Assembly (NCBI GenBank): GCA_023653785.1
Contig: JAMKCH010088115.1
Coordinates: 31,955-95,954 of the forward strand
Length of the DNA: 64,000 nt
From: Ophioderma brevispina
Lineage: Eukaryota > Echinodermata > Ophiuroidea > Amphilepidida > Ophiodermatidae
Direction: 5' to 3'
Part shown: positions 56,880-64,000 of the stretch, one piece after another
Layout: each line of letters opens with the position of its first letter
Numbering within the stretch: position 1 is the first letter of the stretch
Notes under the pieces: model-generated
The model's database searches: none
What the model saw: the letters and a program-made list of their open reading frames with translations, nothing else
What the model was told of the DNA's origin: nothing
Made by a program: the position numbers and the translations under genes

Positions 56880-57440
56880 ATCCAAAAAAAAAAGCAGCAG
56901 TCGGTATCCATGACAGTTCGATGCACAATTCGCTCTACATTCTAGCACGAAGCCAACCAAATTGCAGCCCCGATCACAACATATGGAGCGAGCTTGGAAA
57001 ACTGATTCCCGAAACCGATCTGAAAGCGAGAGGCACCAGAGTAGGAAAGTTGAGCCCTCCATGATATGCATACCCACCCATCCTCCCATGCCATGGCCAA
57101 GTTGCTGCACATATCCATGGTAACCAAGAAACCAGATCCGCCCGACAACTTCTCCGATCAGCAGTAAAGTAGGGAGTGAACCGCTCCGATTGCAGATATC
57201 AGAGAGAAATGGTCATTCCGCCTCTGCCAACTCGGGTTTCCAGCTTCAGGCGCATAGACATATGGGCCGAAGGATTGGTTTTCAAGTTTCCATACCCATG
57301 CAATACATCCTGTTTAGACGGCTCTTTATTTTGCCTTGCGCTAATGAAATTTTACGAACTACAATTAATTTGCATTTATCGGGGGGCCTTGGGTAAAAAT
57401 CTGATTGGTCATTTGTGCCCCATAAATTTCTCCTTTACTT
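56880..57440. promoter_or_regulatory. GC-richer unique stretch upstream of exon A, candidate enhancer or promoter
   Basis: A 550-base non-repetitive block: GCAGCAGTCGGTATCCATGA, GAAACCGATCTGAAAGCGAG, CACCCATCCTCCCATGCCAT, CAGATCCGCCCGACAACTTC and TTCCGCCTCTGCCAACTC. It ends with homeodomain-type AATTAATTTGCATTTATC and GGTCATTTGTGCCCC. There is no clear TATA box. No frame has family similarity. Of the upstream intron this is the best place to look for an alternative promoter or enhancer. Confidence 0.3.
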
Positions 57441-58567
57441 AGGAAGGGAAAATGAACCACCTTTAGGCGTCAATTTATCCTTGACAAACCATTATCCACG
57501 GCACATGCACCACACTTTTCAACGTCATGGATACGAAACGCTACATTGATTTTTAAAGATCCCAATAGATACGCATGTTTGCATCTGTTAATTGAGACAT
57601 CATCCCAATATAATCATGATGAGAACAGATCAAAATCTTAAAACGACAAAAAATATCCCATTAAAAATCATTTTTATCATAAAAGCACCGAAATAAAAGT
57701 TTAATCGTCATCATGTCACAACTCCTAGAAAAGTCTTTGTATAACAGAGGTGTCAATACTGAAATGATGATTTACGGCATAAACATTTACATAAAACACT
57801 GGTACAAGAGATACGAACGTTCTCTTCTGTGTCCAGCCAAGTGCATCTAACAAAACAAAAAAAGTGCATCGTTGGCGATCCCAAGCTTGCCCCACTTCCC
57901 CCTTCCTAACAATGTCATCTCTCATCAGAAGGCAATCACAGCCCAGCCACATTGACGATTGCCTATAAAATACACCGCTCTATGCCAGGAACAACTTAAG
58001 GACAAATCAAGAGGGTCCCTCGGAGACTCTAACAAGTGCATGCTTGAAAGAGATAATGATAATTGTGTTGTGGACAGAGAATTGAAGAAAAAGTGCAATA
58101 ACAAGAACAAAGTGTTGTTAAATGTTGTCGGGAGGTACAGGGGGTATTTCAATACCTGTGGGGCCTGTTATAATGCTCCTGTGTTGATTTGAAATAAGAC
58201 TTGAGTACATGTAATTATTTTTAATCTCGACATTGAGAGAAAGTACCTTGTAATATTTTGATGAAATATCCACCCTTATCTTTTTAAAGCAAGTTCCTGA
58301 CTATTTTCTAATTGTTGATGTTATCAAATTTCTGTAATAAAAGTTTTAAAGACGGGGAAATAAAAATGATCAGTAAAATCTATGTCCACTATGACATATT
58401 TCACATGAAAGATCACAACCAGGAAGAGAGTGAGCCAATAAAATACAATGGGAAGAAAACAAAGAAAATTATCTCCTCCACTCCCTCCCCCCTTAATTTT
58501 ACTTCTGTCTATCTCTGTTATACACAGATAAACAATGCAAATGTTGCTACGGGTACATAGGAACAAG

Positions 58568-58775
58568 AGGAGGTATTGTGTTCTTCCCACAATGCATTTC
58601 TTCCAATACAATCATTGCACTGGTTTTCACATGAATTTATAGTGACAAAAAGTACATAAATTGCAAGATTAGGATGAGTTCTGTTAATTTATGTACTTTT
58701 TTCATGTGACAACCAGAACAAAAATTGTATTGGAAGAATTGCATCGTGGGAAGAACATTATACCCTATACCTCCT
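58568..58775. mobile_element. Foldback MITE, about 45 bp arms
   Basis: The left arm, AGGAGGTATTGTGTTCTTCC then CACAATGCATTTCTTCCAAT, is matched inverted by the right arm, ATTGGAAGAATTGCATCGTG then GGAAGAACATTATACCC...ACCTCCT. A second inner pair is ATTTATGTACTTTTT / AAAAAGTACATAAATT. About 208 bases, non-coding. Confidence 0.8.
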
Positions 58776-59241
58776 ATTCATAGAAACAGTCAATAAAAAA
58801 AATCTTACAATTTTACACCTGAAATTAGCAGGACAACTTCCTTATCAATGCCTCATTTCAAATCTTCAATATCCATATCAATCAATTTTATACAACAAAG
58901 GATACAAAACCTGTTTAGCATGTATCTGGGCATGCATTACAGTAAAATTAGAGGGGAGCACCACACGGCTGTGACAAGAGGCCTAATCCGTCACCTAAGT
59001 TAATGGAATTAACATTTAATACATGTGATACACAGAATTAAATGTACAATAGATTTTTGATCAGATTTATCATCATCGTCAGATAAGTTTCACATTTTCA
59101 TTAAATTGAGTCAATCACCGTGCTGATGCTGCTTCATCATGTAGGATAATAATGATCAACAAACTATTATCTGACAGGATTGTAGCCTGTTCATTATAAT
59201 ATAACATGAAGCATGACCTTTTAATAATTAAATTGAATTAA

Positions 59242-59470
59242 GGGCGATGACCCAATTTAATTATATAAAATGTTCATCTTGATTGAATGACTTTGACTCC
59301 AAAACCCCATCTATAAAGTTTCACACCGATGTAAAGCTAATTGACCAAAATAGAGCACTTTTTCCCACATAACATCCAAACCAAACATCTTTGAGCCCTA
59401 AGATTTCACAGGGTAAAAGAGAAAAACAGTAGCTTTCTTCCGACACCAAAATTTTGACTGGTAAATTTCC
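59242..59470. mobile_element. TTAA-flanked MITE family, left part
   Basis: Begins GGGCGATGACCCAATTTAAT right after TTAA. It shares CTTTGACTCCAAAACCCCAT, CCAAACCAAACATC and GATTTCACAGGGTAAAAGAG with 8763-9077 and 60399-60745. The right end is missing. Confidence 0.7.
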
Positions 59471-59639
59471 CCAGTAAGCCTATGCTGGTATATCAAATAT
59501 ATCACAAAATTTATCCTCTACCACTACTTGATTTGAAACACTTGGTCTTTTTTAAATAAGCTAAAGATGCCATGTATGTTAGTGAAATTTTGTTATGATA
59601 GGCTCTTCATAACTGAGCAAAAGTGATGTGGGTTAGTTA

Positions 59640-60190
59640 TTTTAGGGAGGGGTAATTTTTAAGCCAGAGAGGGTAATAGGAGATTTGCGGGGGGATATGA
59701 AAAAAATTGTAAGCAAGCAGAGGGATATGAAAATTTTCATTAAGGAGAGAAGGGGAGGGGAACATGAACTTTTAAATTGTTAAATGGAGGAATCTCATAA
59801 AATCNNNNNNNNNNNNNNNNNNNNNNNNNNNNNNNNNNNNNNNNNNNNNNNNNNNNNNNNNNNNNNNNNNNNNNNNNNNNNNNNNNNNNNNNNNNNNNNN
59901 NNNNNNNNNNNNNNNNNNNNNNNNNNNNNNNNNNNNNNNNNNNNNNNNNNNNNNNNNNNNNNNNNNNNNNNNNNNNNNNNNNNNNNNNNNNNNNNNNNNN
60001 NNNNNNNNNNNNNNNNNNNNNNNNNNNNNNNNNNNNNNNNNNNNNNNNNNNNNNNNNNNNNNNNNNNNNNNNNNNNNNNNNNNNNNNNNNNNNNNNNNNN
60101 NNNNNNNNNNNNNNNNNNNNNNNNNNNNNNNNNNNNNNNNNNNNNNNNNNNNNNNNNNNNNNNNNNNNNNNNNGGGGGGGGGGGGAGCTG
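59640..60190. mobile_element. Relative of the 9335 MITE, interrupted by a gap
   Basis: TTTTAGGGAGGGGTAATTTT, GGGGGGATATGAAAA and GAACATGAACTTTTAAATTG parallel the interior of 9335-9573. Most of the element is hidden by the gap, and a G homopolymer follows it. Confidence 0.55.
59805..60173. other. Assembly gap, 369 N
   Basis: The gap lies inside a G-rich repeat and ends against a run of about twelve Gs, a common cause of sequencing failure. Confidence 0.99.
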
Positions 60191-60398
60191 TTTGACTGTT
60201 CAGCAGTGTTCTATAAAACTTCTCAAGGGATTTTCAACAAACTGACATCAGGAAACAACCCAATGTAACCATATATCATTCCTCCAAACTTACAAATCAA
60301 AATTGCTTATACTCCAACCATATGTTAGTCCTCTCACAATGTAATACTATTCTTATAGTTATAAATCAAAATTTTCTATACTCAAACTGACAACTTAA

Positions 60399-60745
60399 AG
60401 GGGGATGGCCCGATTTAAGGATATGAAGTTTTCATCTCGATAGATTGGCCTTCACTCCAAAACCCCATCTGGAAAGTTTCGCGCCGATATTTCAACCCGT
60501 TTTGATGCGAGAGCTAAAAACGTGATTTTGTAAGCTCCATAGAGTACTGTGTAAAATTAATATTGGTCGACCAAAATGCGTCACATTTTCGCTCATAACT
60601 TCCAAACCAAACATTATTTGGCTCTGAGATTTCACAGGGTAAATGAGAAAAATAGTAGCTTTCTTCTGATACCAAAATGTTGACCACTTCCGGTGAAATC
60701 TGGGGCTTCTGGGGACGAGGCTATTAGCGATCGGGCCATGGACCT
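60399..60745. mobile_element. TTAA-flanked MITE family, best copy
   Basis: Intact 347-base copy. The left end is AGGGGGATGGCCCGAT and the right end, reversed, is AGGTCCATGGCCCGAT, with TTAA at 60395-60398 and 60746-60749. The interior is as at 8763. The perfect TTAA duplication points to a piggyBac-type enzyme acting in trans. No coding capacity. Confidence 0.87.
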
Positions 60746-61690
60746 TTAATGAATTTCTCTGCAAAACTTGTTTTTTCCATTTTGTTCATATCCCTTGCCA
60801 CCTTTGTTTTCCCACTTGTTTATTAAAACAATTTTATCTCTAGCTCATCAACTTCACCTCATACAACTCATGATATTTTCTCTATTTCTAGTCCACTCCA
60901 GGATCCCTTTTCTCCCATGTCTCTGCCACTATTCTTTCTGCTATCTACCGCTGATAGCTCGAGCTAAAAGCACCAGCTCACCCCAAACCACCACCATCCC
61001 TATCATCACATGCAATAGTAAGAACTTTTAAATCCCAATTCACCCACTCTAGGTTCCATCACCACCCAACATGCCTGACACCACATGCTAACATATTTAT
61101 TGCTTAACTATCACATGCACATTACCAGATGTTTCAAAGGCATGGCTCATCAGTTGCTGCACACGCAATGTTTCAACACATTGACGGCAGCTGAGCGATA
61201 GCTTATTGTTATGCCACCAACAATGACAATTGGGTACTTAAGTGTCCCTGATCACCAACAATAACGAGGCATTTAGACATGTCATTAAGGGATAATTTGT
61301 GCAATGTTGTTCACCCCACTTATAGCTGACACTGATTGGATAGCCAGTGCCATGTGTATGGCCTCATCTCCTTAATTGAATAAAGTGTTTTAGGTAAAAT
61401 TTAAAGAATTAGTCAATTAGGTTTTATTGCTCTGTCTATTGACATCATAACTGATAGTTAATTGGAAGAAGTACTTTGTTTTTGTTATCTGTGGTATAAT
61501 TTTCAATCCCACCTTAACTGTTTCTATTGTGACTGGTCTTCATGTAAGAGCTACATTGTGAACTCAAAATTTAGTAAGTCTGCCTTAACCCTAATGCCAC
61601 ATGTTTCCTGGGAGGGAAGGAATTATGGAAGAGGGGAAGAAAAAAGTCACAAATTCAGGTCGGTCTCGAACCAAAGGCCCCACTCCCATG

Positions 61691-61872
61691 ACCAGGGGCC
61701 CATTCGCCAAACTCATGCGTAACCCTACGTGTAAACTAACACATACGTATGTCCAACATATAGACCTTTTCATACCAGTTACACAGTCAGTGCTTGTGAT
61801 ACTTTGGTCCACTCAGGCATGACATAGTATGCACGTAGACTTACGACTGAGTTTCGCAAACGGACCCCTGGT
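61691..61872. mobile_element. 182 bp MITE with ACCAGGGGyCC ends
   Basis: Left ACCAGGGGCCCATTCGCCAA and right, reversed, ACCAGGGGTCCGTTTGCGAA, continuing ACTCA..CGTAA. These gggg-CC-gTTTcgcAAA ends resemble widespread short MITEs of marine animals. The target duplication is unclear. Confidence 0.8.
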
Positions 61873-62458
61873 ATATGGGCCCAGCCACAGATTTCATGCC
61901 CATGTGTGTCTTCGTTTGATTACGCAATCGCTACATCCGGGACTTAAGTGTATTTTTATCACTCTGTGCTGTGGGATTTCATGAGATTCGATGGTCTTAG
62001 GACTAATTAGAGTTTCATTCCATCTTCCACTTAAGTATAGATCATTATCACTACCATATCACATGGCATCGATGTCAACATCATTGTTGATGTTGCAGTT
62101 GTTGAATCTAAGAGCATTGTTAATGAAATGCCGTCTTTTATAACATTAATAGTTTATCACAACCTAATCAAACTACAACCTTGTTTCTGTTTCAAAAATC
62201 TTAAGTCTGTTGTCATTATCCACCCATTGTCAATCCAGTCTATCTCTGGCACTGGCAGTCTGACTGAAGTTGAAAAGGTCACTGAAACTTAACCGTAATG
62301 GTATAAAGGTTACTTCAGATTTTTGTATGGAATTTCCAGGAGGCTGTGGGTGTACATGACACCTGATCTCGGACTAGGTGAGATACGCCTCAATTCTAGG
62401 CTTAGTTCGGTTGTCTATATCACAGACATGCCCATACGTCGCAAAGTGGTGTCGGCCA

Positions 62459-63259
62459 TAGGGGTCTCGGCGAGTCCCGGGAATTCGGGTCCCGCCCGAA
62501 GTCATTTTCGGGTACCCGGTAATAAAAATCCCTACCCGATTCCCGAAATTTTCCTATATACTAAACCCAAAACCTGGTAACCTCGTCTCTCACTCACTAC
62601 TAGAATCTGCAGCAAATAGTGTCCACTCAGCGCTAAATCCTTCAAATGATTCCATTGAGTAATTAAATAAATCCTCAAAACAATACGCCAGGCCTTGCAA
62701 TGGGTCACTATGATTTCAATTGGTCAACAACACGAGCTAACACGACTCGACATGATTTCTCTGAGACGTGCGCTGTGTGTGGTTTTCACAACTCACATCG
62801 TCTGAGCGTAAGGGCGGTTCTCCTAGAGAAACAGGCACATCAATTTTCATGAGCAGAAATAAAATGTTGCGGCCCATGATGACAATAACATACCGACAAC
62901 CACACGTTCCGTTAGAAACTGGCCTGTTTTTACTTTCTTAAAGGCCTGAAAGTAGTTTGACTTCACGTTTTATAGTAAAAGCACATGTTTTGTTGCTACC
63001 TATGATGTGTAGAGCCAGTTTAGAGTGTAATTACAAGTGAAGTTGGCATCGACATCGGGCGGGACCCGCCGAATTCCTGGAACTCGCTCAGATCACTACA
63101 TGTGACTTGGCAATGGCAAGTTTAAATAAAACGTAAATTCTTGTTAAAATACTTGATGAAAATTTTTCAAAATTTGAAAGATTCGGGTACACGGGTACTC
63201 GCTCGGAAAAAAAAATCGGGTTACCCGGGAATCAAATTACCCGAAAATGATGACCCTTA
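62459..63259. mobile_element. 801 bp hAT-like non-autonomous element with perfect 8 bp TSD
   Basis: GTCGGCCA at 62451-62458 recurs at 63260-63267. Between them, the ends TAGGGGTC and GACCCTTA are inverted copies. Subterminal repeats of CGGGTACCCGG / CCCGGGAAT / ACCCGA type pair across the element. TA(A/G)GGGTC ends with an 8 bp duplication are hAT characters. The interior (62590-63110) shows no transposase frame. Confidence 0.88.
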
Positions 63260-64000
63260 GTCGGCCACATTGAGTTATCGGGTGGTAATCTTTACTGAGA
63301 AGAAGAGATGCACAACACCAATTTATGGTGTATGCACACAGCATTGTTGTTAAGGTGCATACAACTACACATTTGCTGTGAGGTATTTCTTGTGACACAC
63401 ATTCAAACATTGTCCTATTTTAAGGCAATAAATTTCGCACATCCAACATAAGTTCTAAAACCCACGCATGATTGAAGAATTTTTGATCGAAAATGAAAGA
63501 TAAACGCTTCAAACCTTATCCGTCATGCTTAACTTGCCATCAATTAATTGGCTATTATGTTCAACTGTCTGTGCGTCTCCAGTTGTGTTGTCTTTAAAAG
63601 CGCTAATAATCATATGGGTTTACAGCCACCAGTCCAATTGCTGGTATACAGTGTCTGTTGTCAAACTGACTCCTGTAAATGAAGACATCAAACTGGGTAT
63701 AGTGTCTGAGATTCGTGAATGAGGGACCATTTATGATGCAGAGTTGGACCTGTTGTTGTTACATGGATGGTTACCTAGATGTTGCTAATAGTGTTCAGTG
63801 ATGGAAAAATGGGCAAGGCCAGGGAGTGAACAATAAAGGGGATTGAGCCAACATAGACCATGGCTAAGTAGTACCGCCATGTACACTGCCAATAGCTGCC
63901 ATGATTGACTGGTTTTAATACAGGTGCACTTAAACGGTTGGACACAAAATAGAACTTAGAAGAGTTTTTAGACTCCACAAATGTGCATGATTCTGTCTAA

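Larger units (their letters stand above)
54306..64000 (-). other. eya: eya intron upstream of exon A (partial)
   Basis: Sequence upstream of exon A to the window edge, at least 9695 bases. It contains a foldback element (54648-55344), a tRNA-derived SINE (about 55915-56147), a CA-rich microsatellite, a GC-richer stretch at 56880-57440, inverted-repeat elements at 58568-58775, 59242-59470, 60399-60745, 61691-61872 and 62459-63259, and a 369-base gap. No upstream Eya exon, such as one ending in an FSPPQIYP-like block, was recognised. A non-coding first exon or promoter here cannot be excluded. Confidence 0.7.

Noticed and set aside
59784..60245. 153-codon frame
   Set aside because: It is mostly translated Ns of the assembly gap.

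Overview
This 64 kb window is animal (metazoan) nuclear DNA, about 60-65% A+T. It lies entirely inside one large gene on the minus strand, an orthologue of eyes absent (eya). Seven consecutive internal coding exons were read directly. All have canonical AG/GT splice sites, and the reading frame and codon phase stay continuous across all six junctions. In transcription order they are 54305-54133, 49775-49650, 49058-48967, 48297-48138, 44928-44768, 42778-42695 and 14685-14596. The first four and most of the fifth encode the Tyr/Ser/Thr/Pro/Gln-rich transactivation region, including the eya signatures PYPHILPTP-like and YYQMQG. The fifth ends in the basic linker GRGRRNNPSPPPEDGLE. The sixth carries the HAD phosphatase motif I (WDLDET) and the seventh the conserved [19 protein letters not shown] block. 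The 5' exons must lie beyond 64000 and the exons for the rest of the Eya domain before position 1.

Layout from high to low coordinate (direction of transcription): 54306-64000 is upstream intron with several inverted-repeat elements, a tRNA-derived SINE and a 369-base gap. 44.8-54.3 kb holds exons A-E with introns of 0.6-4.4 kb. 42.7-44.8 kb holds exons E and F. 14.7-42.7 kb is one 28 kb intron between the phosphatase motif I exon and the next exon. 1-14.6 kb is intron again. No other gene could be supported.

The introns are rich in small non-autonomous DNA transposons whose ends and target duplications are visible (hAT-like with 8 bp, TAA/TTA, TTAA and TA classes), foldback elements, (CA)n microsatellites and a tandem array at 1-745. 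Several GC-richer stretches without repeat character look like candidate cis-regulatory elements. The strongest case is a 362/365 bp core found twice (31255-31616 and 32679-33043). It differs by two substitutions and one 3-base indel, although its flanks differ by well over 10%. A diverged third relative lies at 34354-34444. Two of the three assembly gaps (20 Ns each) sit exactly where one copy of a duplicated segment stops, so those duplications may be unmerged haplotypes.

The species cannot be named. The eya exon structure, the mobile-element load and the apparent heterozygosity fit a marine invertebrate deuterostome (echinoderm, hemichordate or amphioxus). That placement is inference, at low confidence.
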